The translations under genes were made by a program, and so were the position numbers. From Thermoplasmatales archaeon UBA447 (GTDB taxonomy: Archaea; Thermoplasmatota; Thermoplasmata; Thermoplasmatales; Thermoplasmataceae), in assembly GCA_002503205.1 (NCBI GenBank), contig DARE01000024.1, forward strand, positions 1-24,265: a DNA stretch of 24,265 nt, given 5' to 3'. Within the stretch, counting starts at the first letter, position 1. Every line of letters begins with the position of its first letter. Under the pieces are notes generated by a model, which saw only the letters and a program-made list of their open reading frames with translations, was not told where the DNA came from and searched no databases. Of the stretch, positions 1 to 7,226 are shown piece by piece.

Positions 1-575
1 GGATCGCTTATAGCATTCAAACTGTTGTAATGGGTGTGAGCTACAACAAGGATGCCTGCCGCTGTGATGAAAATGAACTGTGCAGCCCCTACGATCATTG
101 CTATAAGGGCGGATAGTTTAATCCCAAAGTAGCTTAGAAGGAAGACATATATAACCACTAGGATACTAGCTAAGAATGGTATAAAAGCCGGGAGGGTTAC
201 ATTGAAAAGGGTGCTAGCTGTTACCGGTATGAGCCATCCGAAGACCGTTGATGAGATTATGACTGGGGTCATTTGCCCAATAAATTGGTCCCATGCTATA
301 GTTCTAGATATAACAGAATTATTCGTCCCCTTTTGCACGAACTTATAAAATCCACCTGCATTCACTACTTTTGTTGAAAATATGTATACAGCAATCACAT
401 TGAAAAACATAAGGACTGTTCCTAGAACGAAAGTAAAAGGTGCTGCCTCACCCGCAAAGGTTAGTGCAGTAGTAGACGAAATAATGTAAATGCTTCCAGG
501 GAAAATTGCAACAACAGAAAGAAAAACTATTCCCCAGAAACCAAGAACCCCTTTAGGTAAACTCTCGTCTGCCAT
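1..575 (-). CDS. APC-superfamily (amino acid) permease, N-terminal part
   Basis: The reading frame opens with ATG at 575 and runs off the left edge without a stop, giving 191 residues. The protein starts MADESLPKGVLGFWGIV, followed by a glycine/serine-rich first membrane helix (about residues 10-34), a second around 43-67, and further hydrophobic segments near 105-125, 128-150 and 155-180. The GxxxxV..S..AI pattern in helix 1 and the helix spacing resemble amino acid/polyamine/organocation transporters, which import amino acids or related solutes across the cytoplasmic membrane. The substrate cannot be told from this fragment. A TATA-like element about 26 bases upstream suggests a leaderless transcript. 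It is divergent from the recombinase gene to its right and is probably core-genome sequence flanking the accessory region. Confidence 0.8.
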   Translation of the reverse strand, partial: MADESLPKGVLGFWGIVFLSVVAIFPGSIYIISSTTALTFAGEAAPFTFVLGTVLMFFNVIAVYIFSTKVVNAGGFYKFVQKGTNNSVISRTIAWDQFIGQMTPVIISSTVFGWLIPVTASTLFNVTLPAFIPFLASILVVIYVFLLSYFGIKLSALIAMIVGAAQFIFITAAGILVVAHTHYNSLNAISD

Positions 576-597
576 GATATTAGCAAATCTGAAGTCA

Positions 598-604
598 CAT
601 TTAA
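598..604 (-). promoter_or_regulatory. TATA box of the permease gene
   Basis: On the minus strand the sequence reads CCATTAAATGTG, with TTAAATG centred about 26 bases before the ATG at 575. This is the spacing expected for an archaeal TATA box driving a leaderless message. Confidence 0.45.
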
Positions 605-969
605 TGGTTTGGTTCCCTTTAACTCTTTGGTGGTATGTTATAAACCCTCATTGATTTGCATTCTGTAAAATCCGAGGAACTTTTCAGGAAACTTCTAAGT
701 TCAGAGGAGCCATAGATCGTTGACAAAATAAAGCTCGACTACTAGAGAAAGAGTGTGTCGGATCCAATTGAAACGATAATTTTAGGATCGATGCCTTTGG
801 AACATATGAGTTCAGTTACTGCCTCTAAAAGAATTCAACGCTGTGTTTAGATCATGGTTTAAAACATATGAGTGGGGCAGGAATTCAAAAACATCCGATG
901 CGGGGGACCAAATAGTGAGCAATATTATGAATTCCTAAAATTATATCTTCACCAGTTAACTTTTAAGAT

Positions 970-1050
970 AAAACTTAACGCCCTTTATATACAGATTCAA
1001 TGACAGGAGCAGGTCACGACACTCAAACTCGATGAAAAGCGTTAAGTTTT
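970..1050. repeat. 12-bp inverted repeat upstream of the recombinase
   Basis: AAAACTTAACGC (970-981) recurs as its exact reverse complement GCGTTAAGTTTT (1039-1050), 57 bases apart. GTTAA/TTAAC elements continue on the outer sides (956-961 and 1059-1064), so the symmetry extends imperfectly. The right arm ends 21 bases before the TTG start of the recombinase. It may be recombinase arm sites, an attachment-site remnant or an operator. The sequence alone does not decide. Confidence 0.6.
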
Positions 1051-1071
1051 GTCGGTATCTTAACAGCCATA

Positions 1072-1632
1072 TTGAGACCCATAGTAAGATCTTCAGAGAA
1101 GTTTCAGGTGAGGATCCTCAGACCGGTTGAATTTGAAACTCTACGGGATGCAATGGATCCAAACACAAGGAGGATATGCACATCCCTGCTGTTGACGGGA
1201 ATGAGATATGCTGAACTGCAGAGATTGAGAGAGAATCCTGACTGGCTTGATGGGAAGTTTGTTTACCTTCCCCGTGGATCCATGCTTAAGGTTAAGGCGA
1301 AGCAGAAGGAGAGGGCAATCAGGCTATCTGATATGGGAAAGACACTGCTTCCGGATCTGTTTCAGGTACCGCATCCGTTGCCTGAACTCCCTGCCCTGGA
1401 CATGAAGCTTAGGAGGCTGTCAAGAAGAATCCTTGAAGGAAATCCAATAAACAACAAATCCTTCAGGAAGACATGGGAATCATGGCTCGTGTTCTATTAT
1501 CCGGATAAGGCACTGCAGATAGCACTGAGCCAGGGACATACCACCACAACGCAGTATGAGCATTACCTGAATATTCCATTTGAAGACGATGACAGAAAGG
1601 AAATGAGGAAATGGGTGGAGGGGTGGATTTGA
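1072..1632 (+). CDS. Tyrosine recombinase / integrase, catalytic domain only
   Basis: This 186-residue protein aligns by motif with the catalytic domain of tyrosine recombinases, which cut and rejoin DNA through a tyrosine-DNA intermediate. The first arginine is R45 in TGMRYAEL, a lysine-rich beta hairpin lies near residues 73-80, the second arginine is R132 in KSFRKTW (the usual histidine of HxxR is not conserved), and GH is at 155-156. Y165 in YEHYL lies nine residues after H156, the usual distance to the nucleophile. No N-terminal SAM-like core-binding domain is present. The in-frame stop at 1033-1035 leaves TTG 1072 as the only usual start. It is either a naturally short archaeal integrase or the 3' end of a truncated gene. 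Its stop overlaps the start of the next gene (TGATG). Confidence 0.8.
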   Translation: MRPIVRSSEKFQVRILRPVEFETLRDAMDPNTRRICTSLLLTGMRYAELQRLRENPDWLDGKFVYLPRGSMLKVKAKQKERAIRLSDMGKTLLPDLFQVPHPLPELPALDMKLRRLSRRILEGNPINNKSFRKTWESWLVFYYPDKALQIALSQGHTTTTQYEHYLNIPFEDDDRKEMRKWVEGWI

Positions 1633-2522
1633 TGCAATTTGACTACGAATCTAAAATTCGAAACCTGAATGGTGAATTTTTGAATAATCCCTATTTTTCT
1701 GCTTATTCCATAATGACTCCAAAAAAGGATTGGCTAACCGTTCATAGGTTCGACAACAGTCCATCAAATATAGCTTCAAAGGCCATTAGCAGAGGTCTGA
1801 CAAATGTCGTTGTCTGCGAGGATGGAGATATAAAAGGATTCATAAATGCAAAGGATCTGAAAGAAGGACGCTGGAATACCATGAAAGAAGGTATTGAAAA
1901 TTACATGCTCAAAGGAGGCATGCTTCTCCCTGATCTTGTTGATAGAATGGTGATGGGTTCCAGGAATATGGAACGTGATCAGTCACCCCTCTATTTTGTG
2001 ACACAAAAGGAAAACAGTGTAGAAGATATAGTAGGAATATTGACTTTCTGGGATTTAAACCGCGCCCCATCCTACGTATTTTTTTATAGCATTTTAGTTG
2101 CAATCGAGCAGACACTTCTCTTAACCATTAGAAAATCCCACACAGAATGGTGCGACCACACAGAAACGTTAGGAAAAATTGAAGACGAACTCAGAAACAC
2201 AAGAAGTTTCCCTCCAATATTCCAGTTTGCACAAGGTCCTGAGTACAATTTCAAAAAGTTGGATAAATGGGATCTGCGAGCATTGAAGGCATTCTATGAA
2301 CGTGATCTACATATTAGAGAACAAGACGAATCTTTCCAACAGCTTATTGACATACTTACATCAAATTTACGAAACAGGGTTGGCCACCCAGTAAAATTCA
2401 TAATAAAAGATGATAGACATTTCAAAGATGACTTAAAAACTCTATCCAAGATTTTGCATTATGGGAAAGAGTTCTTTGTAGGGTTCCCGAATCCAAAGGT
2501 GAGGCATGAATCTCAACCTTAG
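1632..2522 (+). CDS. CBS-pair protein with C-terminal HEPN-like domain
   Basis: Read from ATG 1632 (stop/start TGATG with the recombinase; G-rich GGAGGGG about 10 bases upstream), this gives 296 residues; an in-frame ATG at 1611 would add seven. Residues 25-148 look like two CBS-type repeats: GLTNVVVCEDGDIKGFI near 56-72, and a second strand-helix unit ending VGILTFWDLNR near 134-144. CBS pairs usually bind adenine nucleotides. The rest is helical and carries LRNRVGHP (R247-x4-H252), the signature of HEPN ribonucleases and related defence proteins. A nucleotide-sensing regulator joined to a HEPN effector is therefore plausible, but not proved. Translational coupling to the recombinase suggests it travels with the mobile element. 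Confidence 0.6.
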   Translation: MQFDYESKIRNLNGEFLNNPYFSAYSIMTPKKDWLTVHRFDNSPSNIASKAISRGLTNVVVCEDGDIKGFINAKDLKEGRWNTMKEGIENYMLKGGMLLPDLVDRMVMGSRNMERDQSPLYFVTQKENSVEDIVGILTFWDLNRAPSYVFFYSILVAIEQTLLLTIRKSHTEWCDHTETLGKIEDELRNTRSFPPIFQFAQGPEYNFKKLDKWDLRALKAFYERDLHIREQDESFQQLIDILTSNLRNRVGHPVKFIIKDDRHFKDDLKTLSKILHYGKEFFVGFPNPKVRHESQP

Positions 2523-2825
2523 TTCAAAAAATGTGTAAGTATCAATTTCAAATCACACTCTTTGCCCTTTTGTGCAAGAGCATCGCCTAAAAGGATTGCT
2601 CCTAAATCAGTTCTGAATTTGGCACATTCACTTATATGCAGCGACACTTAATTCAAGCGCTTTAAGTGAGGACCCGCTTCTGGAATTGGCCCTAGAATTA
2701 CAAGTATTGAACTATAATTCTTCCGCCTATGCAGCGTTATAATGGTGATACTTTCCTAATATGGACACTGGAAGGTTAAGAACCAATTATTTATAAATTG
2801 AAATCACTTTTACATTTCTGTTACA
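2523..2825. other. Intergenic stretch with a small dyad
   Basis: No gene is seen. It contains a 7-base inverted repeat, CACTTAA (2645-2651) and TTAAGTG (2662-2668), around an AAGCGCTT core, which could form a small hairpin. The right end holds the promoter of the next gene. Confidence 0.45.
2790..2797 (+). promoter_or_regulatory. TATA box of the 2826 gene
   Basis: TTTATAAA is centred 32 bases before the ATG at 2826 with no Shine-Dalgarno sequence between, as in leaderless archaeal genes. It supports independent transcription of the 248-aa protein. Confidence 0.65.
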
Positions 2826-3572
2826 ATGGGCACAGCAAAATACTGCGTGAATATCGAACTACCCGGAGGTAAACTGGTTGATGGCGCTCAAATCACTGCA
2901 CAAAACAAGGATGCTTGGTTTGATTCAGCAAGATTCTGGCAGGGAATAACTAAAGACGGTATTTTCTGTTGGGATCATCTTGATACTGGATTAAATGGTG
3001 ACAAATACGACTTTAGCGTTAGATATGCTGACTTAAACGGAGTAGAATGGCGTGCTTTCTTTAGTGATAGAATCTTTTCGAACAGTGAGCAAACTATCGT
3101 ACTCAGACAGATGTTTCTCGATGAAGAAATGGAGTTTTCCATACCTACAGACATTGAAAACTACATTTCGCGTGAAGATGGTGGTAAGGAAATTCTTGCG
3201 GCCATGAGGGAGCTTGCAACTTCCATAAAGAAGGGGATGAGTCATTCTGCATTGGCTTTATCCACTTATATACTCGAAGGAATGATTATGCTCAAGGCCA
3301 AAAATGAAGGAGTTTGGGATCATGAATTTGAAGGCAAGACTTTTGGAGGACTCCTGAAGCTTGATAAAGTGAGGAAGCTCTTTCCCAATGGCGCCTTGGA
3401 CAAAGCTGAAGCCTTAAATAAATTAAGAATACCCGGCGTTCATTTCAAGAACATTTCATCTACTATTAATGAGGCAAAGATAGGTGCAAATCTGATAATG
3501 GAACTAGGAGCTGTATGGTTTAGAAACACATTAGGCAGAGATAACCCCACTGGTAAAATCAACTCAAACTGA
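2826..3572 (+). CDS. Two-domain protein with C-terminal DUF4145/HEPN-like region
   Basis: This 248-residue protein begins with a beta-rich domain (about 1-95: VNIELPGGKLVDGAQ, then a carboxypeptidase-regulatory-like stretch with GDKYDFSVRYADLNG), followed by a helical domain from about 105. The helical part contains ALNKLRIPGVHFKNIS, in which R201 and H206 form an R-x4-H motif, followed by NEAKIGANLIMELG. This is the helix-loop-helix arrangement of DUF4145/HEPN proteins. HEPN domains act in RNA cleavage or nucleotidylation, mostly in defence and toxin systems. Start ATG 2826 is fixed by the TATA box 32 bases upstream. The beta domain may be a sensing or binding module. The family call is tentative, and no close relative is recognised by name. 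Confidence 0.5.
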   Translation: MGTAKYCVNIELPGGKLVDGAQITAQNKDAWFDSARFWQGITKDGIFCWDHLDTGLNGDKYDFSVRYADLNGVEWRAFFSDRIFSNSEQTIVLRQMFLDEEMEFSIPTDIENYISREDGGKEILAAMRELATSIKKGMSHSALALSTYILEGMIMLKAKNEGVWDHEFEGKTFGGLLKLDKVRKLFPNGALDKAEALNKLRIPGVHFKNISSTINEAKIGANLIMELGAVWFRNTLGRDNPTGKINSN

Positions 3573-4021
3573 TTGTCTGTTATTCCATTATTTGAATAGG
3601 CTTAACTTGTATAGGCTGCATGGTACTGAAGATGAAATTCTTTCTCCAAGAAGTTGAGAAATTTTAGGGCAAATATAAGTTGAGTCACCGCCTTGGAATC
3701 ACCCTAAAGAAATACATGCGCTGATTTTGCCCCTTGAGAGAACAGCTTGGATTTGGGTAAATCTAGGTAGGTTTGGTTGCATTCTTCCGACAGTCCTTTG
3801 CATTGTCTGTGGTTCACAAGAATTCTCATAGAGTGTAGGGTTTCTTTTTTAGCGATCATTTCGCTGAGTGACTTATATCCCCTCCTTTTTCGCGCTTTTC
3901 CTTGCATCCAGTGTAAACCTGATTGAAAGAGGGAAAGAACTTCAGAAGAAGGTTCTACAACTAGTTGTAGTTCGTAACGGTAATACTAATACGCTTTCTT
4001 CCTCATCAGGGCCAGATAGAA
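3573..4021. other. Intergenic stretch before the restriction module
   Basis: No gene with convincing coding character is seen; the open frame at 3704-3907 on the minus strand has no recognisable domain. The right end holds a perfect 16-base palindrome and a TATA-like TAATACTAATAC (about 3980-3992) ahead of the winged-helix gene. Confidence 0.5.
3955..3970. promoter_or_regulatory. 16-bp perfect palindrome, candidate operator
   Basis: CTACAACTAGTTGTAG is its own reverse complement. It lies about 10 bases upstream of a TATA-like TAATACTAATAC and about 50 bases before the winged-helix gene. This is a plausible binding site for that gene's own product as an autoregulator of the restriction operon. 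Confidence 0.5.
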
Positions 4022-4333
4022 TTGGAAAAAATGCTGATCGCTGAGTTTGAGAGGCATTCCGGTCTCCTTAGAATGTTGCTCATATTGAGAAGAGAAGGCA
4101 GCCTCAATTTCCAGCAATTCATTGACAAGTACGGACTTTACAGCACATCATTTTACAGATCGATCAGCAAAGCTCAGCAGATGGGGCTCATCAGCATAAA
4201 GGTCATCAAATCAAATGGGCGGGCAGTCAAGTTCGCTCAGTTAACGGAGCTGGGAATGAAAATTTCCGATGAGCTCCTGAAAATTGAGGCCGAGATGCAG
4301 GCCAATTTGAAGCGGCCCGACAGGAGTGCTTAA
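4022..4333 (+). CDS. Winged-helix DNA-binding protein heading the restriction module
   Basis: The protein is 103 residues from TTG 4022; ATG 4031 (M4) is an alternative start. A helix with HSGLLRMLLILRREG (about 12-26) is followed by a helix-turn-helix in which STSFYRSISKAQQMGLI (about 42-58) would be the recognition helix, then a wing (VIKSNGRAVKFAQLT) and a C-terminal helix that may dimerise. This is the layout of small archaeal MarR/ArsR-like regulators. It is clearly similar to the protein at 19927-20223 that heads the Dpd-like operon (both have SGL.R.L, a Y..SI.KA core, and LTE.G). The next gene starts three bases after its stop, so it probably regulates the nuclease genes. Confidence 0.7.
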   Translation: MEKMLIAEFERHSGLLRMLLILRREGSLNFQQFIDKYGLYSTSFYRSISKAQQMGLISIKVIKSNGRAVKFAQLTELGMKISDELLKIEAEMQANLKRPDRSA

Positions 4334-4336
4334 ACA

Positions 4337-4897
4337 ATGGTAGAGGAAATTAAGAGTATAATGCTACCGGAAGGAAGATTCCAAGTTCGGGTACAGGTAT
4401 TCGCCGAGGAAGAAAGACAGCAGCTTCAGGACATTTACTTGGAGTGGAGAAACCTTTCAAATAAGCTGAGGGCCATAGAATCTAGGGCGGGCAATATACC
4501 AGACGGTTTATCTGAAGGTGTTTTCTGCCTTGCCACTGGTGCCGTAAGGCTGATAGGCGGGATTTCTGGAGCAAACAGCTCCTTCGACTGCTACGATCCG
4601 CATAAGGAAACAAGGATACAGATAAAGGCTGCAAGCGTTATTCCTGATTTGACATCATTCGGCCCTAAATCTGTCTGGGACGAACTCTACTTCCTCGACT
4701 TTTATAGGGAAGGAAACTGGGATGGGAGCGTTGACATATACTACATACCTAATGAATATATCTATGGAAATCCAGTGAACAGAAAGCAGAGCTTTTCTGA
4801 ACAGCAAGCGCAGGGAAGGCGGCCGAGGTTCAGTATTTACAGAGATATTATTGAAAAGTACAAGCTTCAGCCACAGATGACATACAATCTCCTCTAG
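4337..4897 (+). CDS. Bsp6I-like type II restriction endonuclease (PD-(D/E)XK)
   Basis: This 186-residue protein resembles the Bsp6I restriction endonuclease family as I recall it. The catalytic core reads SSFDCYDPHKETRIQIKAAS (81-100). D84 plus Q95-x-K97 fits PD-(D/E)XK nucleases in the variant where glutamine replaces the glutamate, and E60 may be the helix acidic residue. Further family-like segments are DLTSFGPKSVWDELYFLDF (104-122) and QQAQGRRPRFSIYRDII (156-172). Bsp6I cuts GCNGC; whether this protein shares that site is unknown. It follows the winged-helix gene by three bases, and a C5-cytosine methyltransferase lies 1.3 kb downstream on the same strand. The likely role is restriction of unmodified DNA in the cytoplasm. 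Confidence 0.7.
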   Translation: MVEEIKSIMLPEGRFQVRVQVFAEEERQQLQDIYLEWRNLSNKLRAIESRAGNIPDGLSEGVFCLATGAVRLIGGISGANSSFDCYDPHKETRIQIKAASVIPDLTSFGPKSVWDELYFLDFYREGNWDGSVDIYYIPNEYIYGNPVNRKQSFSEQQAQGRRPRFSIYRDIIEKYKLQPQMTYNLL

Positions 4898-4912
4898 TGG
4901 TCGGTTTCGCCT

Positions 4913-5740
4913 ATGCTGACACGCAAGGAAGCGATTTCATTTCTCGAAATACCTGAAAAGCACTTTGATAACTATTTCAAAATAAGCGGGGAGATACCTG
5001 GATTCAAGCAAGGAAACAGGTGGCAGTTCGATCGGGACGCTCTAGTTCAGTGGGCTCAAAGCAGGGATTACGGCACGGTGAGATTAAGCCTAATTGAATA
5101 TCAAGAATGTTTCGAGTTTGCTATCAAAATGGCTTACTCAACAAACTCAAGGCATGGTACCGGCATCCGTGGCCAGAGAAGCGAGGTTCAGATGGCTGAT
5201 GATTTTATCTTGGGGATTCTAGCGGAGAAAGGTTTTGCAAAATTTATGAAAGAGAGGCATGGAATAGAAGTTGACCTTGATATGAACGTGCATCCCGAGG
5301 AAATAACACCTCAGGATATAATCTCTATTCTGAAGGATGGCCTGAAAAGGCCTCCAAATCTCAAGGTCGGGATTAAATCCAGCAAGCTAAAGAACTGCTT
5401 TAATATAATTGACCCTCTGGAATATGAAAATTCCGACAGGAAATCGGACGTATACATTTTTGCAAGGGTGGACTTACCCTCAGATCACCTGTTTAGAATT
5501 CTAAGGGATCATTCGTTCTTCAAAACGGTGAGAGAGTTTTTGGAAAAAAACGAGAATTTTAGAAAAATCGGAACTCTGGAAGTTATTCCTGTCTGGATCT
5601 GCGGTTTTTCCTATGACGGTGAATTCCATAAGGTAAATGAAATCACAAACCAGAAATTCGAGGGAGAGCGCTATGTGAAAAGTGTTGGAGAAATGCACCA
5701 CACTGCTGAAGATTGGAAAGAGCTCATCTCAAAGATGTGA
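4913..5740 (+). CDS. Excisionase-like HTH plus PD-(D/E)XK-like nuclease domain
   Basis: The protein has 275 residues. Residues 1-50 (LTRKEAISFLEIPEKHFDN, then GEIPGFKQGNRWQFDRDAL) form an excisionase/MerR-type DNA-binding module. The rest looks nuclease-like: helix GILAEKGFAKFMKERHG (101-117, with E105), PQDI with D135, and strand LKVGIKSSK (150-158) with K155. D135 and K155 sit as in PD-(D/E)XK enzymes, but the residue two before the lysine is G153 rather than E or Q. YENSDRKSDVYIFARVDLP (171-189) follows, as in many type II enzymes. It begins 15 bases after the Bsp6I-like gene, so it is probably co-transcribed. It may be a second restriction enzyme or a specificity/accessory protein. The exact family is not recognised. 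Confidence 0.55.
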   Translation: MLTRKEAISFLEIPEKHFDNYFKISGEIPGFKQGNRWQFDRDALVQWAQSRDYGTVRLSLIEYQECFEFAIKMAYSTNSRHGTGIRGQRSEVQMADDFILGILAEKGFAKFMKERHGIEVDLDMNVHPEEITPQDIISILKDGLKRPPNLKVGIKSSKLKNCFNIIDPLEYENSDRKSDVYIFARVDLPSDHLFRILRDHSFFKTVREFLEKNENFRKIGTLEVIPVWICGFSYDGEFHKVNEITNQKFEGERYVKSVGEMHHTAEDWKELISKM

Positions 5741-5956
5741 TCTTCTTCCGTACCTCACATAGCCTGCCTTAGCTCAAAATCAAGCCAGCCAGACCTATAT
5801 ATCCTGAAGAACAGGAAACCTTTACGGTTTGCAAACGGTTAGGAGATAAATATTGTCTGAAGAAGCTTAAATTTCAGCTTGGCAGCAGAGCGCCTACCCG
5901 TTAGCTATCAACCCGAGCAGTGGAACCGCTCAAAGTGGCCTGCAAGCTGAATGCTG

Positions 5957-5977
5957 TCAAAGTTTCACGAACTTTGA
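5957..5977. repeat. 8-bp inverted repeat upstream of the methyltransferase
   Basis: TCAAAGTT (5957-5964) and AACTTTGA (5970-5977) are exact reverse complements separated by five bases. It lies about 190 bases before the TATA box of the methyltransferase, so it could be a hairpin near the end of the upstream transcript or a regulator site. Confidence 0.45.
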
Positions 5978-6163
5978 ATCTGATTTTCACTGCGGACAAA
6001 ATGAAAATTCACTTATTATGGAAAATTTCGTTCAGCTGCGGGGTTCTAATTTAAATGGATTCTGAGGATGATGAGCTTTTCTAAATGAAGTTTGTTGATT
6101 TCAGCTGGAAGTGGTATGTGGCGGATGTGTCGGGGGGGAATCGTTCAATCGGTTGAGAAAGAA

Positions 6164-6172
6164 TTTAATATA
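6164..6172 (+). promoter_or_regulatory. TATA box of the methyltransferase
   Basis: TTTAATATA is centred 35 bases before ATG 6203, giving a predicted transcription start close to that codon. This supports 6203 over the longer frame from TTG 6092, whose extra residues do not look like methyltransferase sequence. Confidence 0.5.
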
Positions 6173-6202
6173 GAATTCACAATCTGTTCTCGCTGTGTGC
6201 GG

Positions 6203-7225
6203 ATGGAAAAAACGACATCTGTTGTGAAATTTAGAGTGGCCAGCCTTTTTGCGGGAGTTGGAGGAATCGACCTGGCATTTAGGAACAGCGGAGCTGAAAT
6301 TGTGTGGGCAAATGAGATCGATCATGATGCCTGCATAACATACAGAAGCAACTTCGGAAGCTCACACATGGTGGAGGGAGACATCAAGGGGGTAAGCCCT
6401 GTTCCCAGCTTTGACATACTTGCAGGAGGTTTCCCCTGCCAGGCTTTCTCTATTGCAGGATACCGGAAAGGCTTTACCGATCCCAGGGGAAATATTTTCT
6501 TTGAAGTTGTGAGAATACTTCAGGAGAAGAGGCCTAGGGCAGTTTTCCTTGAAAACGTCAAAAATCTTGAAAAGCACGACGGCGGCAAGACCTTCAAGAT
6601 CATTAAGGAAGCCCTCATGCAGGAAGGGTACTTTATCTCATACAGCGTAATGAATGCAGTTGATTACGGCGACATACCGCAGAACAGGGATCGCATATAT
6701 ATAGTAGGTTTTAGGGATCAGAAGGATTTGTCCAACTTTCATTTTCCAGAAAGGATTAAGCTGACAAAGGCCGTAAAAGACATCGTGAGTACTGGCAGCC
6801 CTGCAGGCGAAAAGTACTACTACAGGGACAGCTCTCAGTACTACCAGATGCTTCTTTCAGAAGTCAGGAGAAAGGATACCGTTTATCAGATACGGCGCAC
6901 CTATGTGAGGGAAAACAAGAGCAGAGTATGCCCTACGCTTACTGCCAACATGGGAAGCGGTGGTCATAACGTTCCGTTGATTCTTGATGATTTCGGTATA
7001 AGAAAGCTTACGCCAAGGGAGGTTTTCAGAATGCAGGGATTTCCAGAATCATTTGTTCTGCCGAAAGAGCTGAGCGATTCCGCCCTATACCATCAGGCCG
7101 GCAACTCCGTTGTGGTTCCTGTCGTTCAGAGGATTGCTGAGAACATAATTGCAGCGATGCTCATGACCGATGAAATCTCGTACGGCAACCGCAGTGCAGC
7201 GGTGCTTCAGATAGAGCTTGAATAG
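6203..7225 (+). CDS. C5-cytosine DNA methyltransferase
   Basis: The 340-residue protein from ATG 6203 methylates cytosine C5 in DNA using S-adenosylmethionine. Motif I is SLFAGVGGID (14-23), motif IV is GGFPCQAFS (75-83) with catalytic C79, motif VI is LENV (116-119) and motif VIII is QNRDRIYIVG (160-169). A short target-recognition region follows (about 170-240), then motif IX (RVCPTLTAN, 241-249) and motif X (HQAGNSVVVPVV, 297-308). The short recognition region fits a small type II site. It is most likely the protective partner of the nuclease(s) at 4337-5740. The glycosylase gene begins two bases after its stop, so methylation and repair of deaminated 5-methylcytosine appear co-expressed. 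The frame stays open upstream to TTG 6092, but that extension lacks conserved features. Confidence 0.93.
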   Translation: MEKTTSVVKFRVASLFAGVGGIDLAFRNSGAEIVWANEIDHDACITYRSNFGSSHMVEGDIKGVSPVPSFDILAGGFPCQAFSIAGYRKGFTDPRGNIFFEVVRILQEKRPRAVFLENVKNLEKHDGGKTFKIIKEALMQEGYFISYSVMNAVDYGDIPQNRDRIYIVGFRDQKDLSNFHFPERIKLTKAVKDIVSTGSPAGEKYYYRDSSQYYQMLLSEVRRKDTVYQIRRTYVRENKSRVCPTLTANMGSGGHNVPLILDDFGIRKLTPREVFRMQGFPESFVLPKELSDSALYHQAGNSVVVPVVQRIAENIIAAMLMTDEISYGNRSAAVLQIELE

Positions 7226-7226
7226 G

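Larger units (their letters stand above)
576..1071. other. Intergenic stretch between permease and recombinase
   Basis: No convincing gene is visible in either strand. The stretch holds the permease promoter, a 10-base direct repeat AACATATGAG (801-810 and 863-872) and, near its right end, a 12-base inverted repeat described separately. It may contain decayed sequence or an old integration boundary, but no gene remnant could be recognised. Confidence 0.5.
5741..6202. other. Intergenic stretch with several dyads before the methyltransferase
   Basis: No gene is seen apart from a weak TTG-initiated N-terminal extension of the methyltransferase frame from 6092. It contains repeated ACGGTT (5824-5829, 5835-5840), a short GAGC/GCTC hairpin around 5924-5940, an 8-base inverted repeat at 5957-5977 and a looser ATTTTC/GAAAAT pair (5983-5988, 6003-6008). 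An unannotated structured RNA is possible, but no known class is recognised. Confidence 0.45.

Noticed and set aside
3704..3907. 67-aa minus-strand open frame
   Set aside because: No recognisable domain, no promoter or ribosome site, and no neighbour on that strand.
6067..6115. Box C/D-like small RNA (ATGATGA)
   Set aside because: A C-box-like ATGATGA is present, but no proper downstream CTGA D box follows at the expected distance.
6092..6202. N-terminal extension of the methyltransferase from TTG 6092
   Set aside because: The 37 extra residues show no methyltransferase feature, and a TATA box at 6164-6172 would lie inside it; ATG 6203 fits better.
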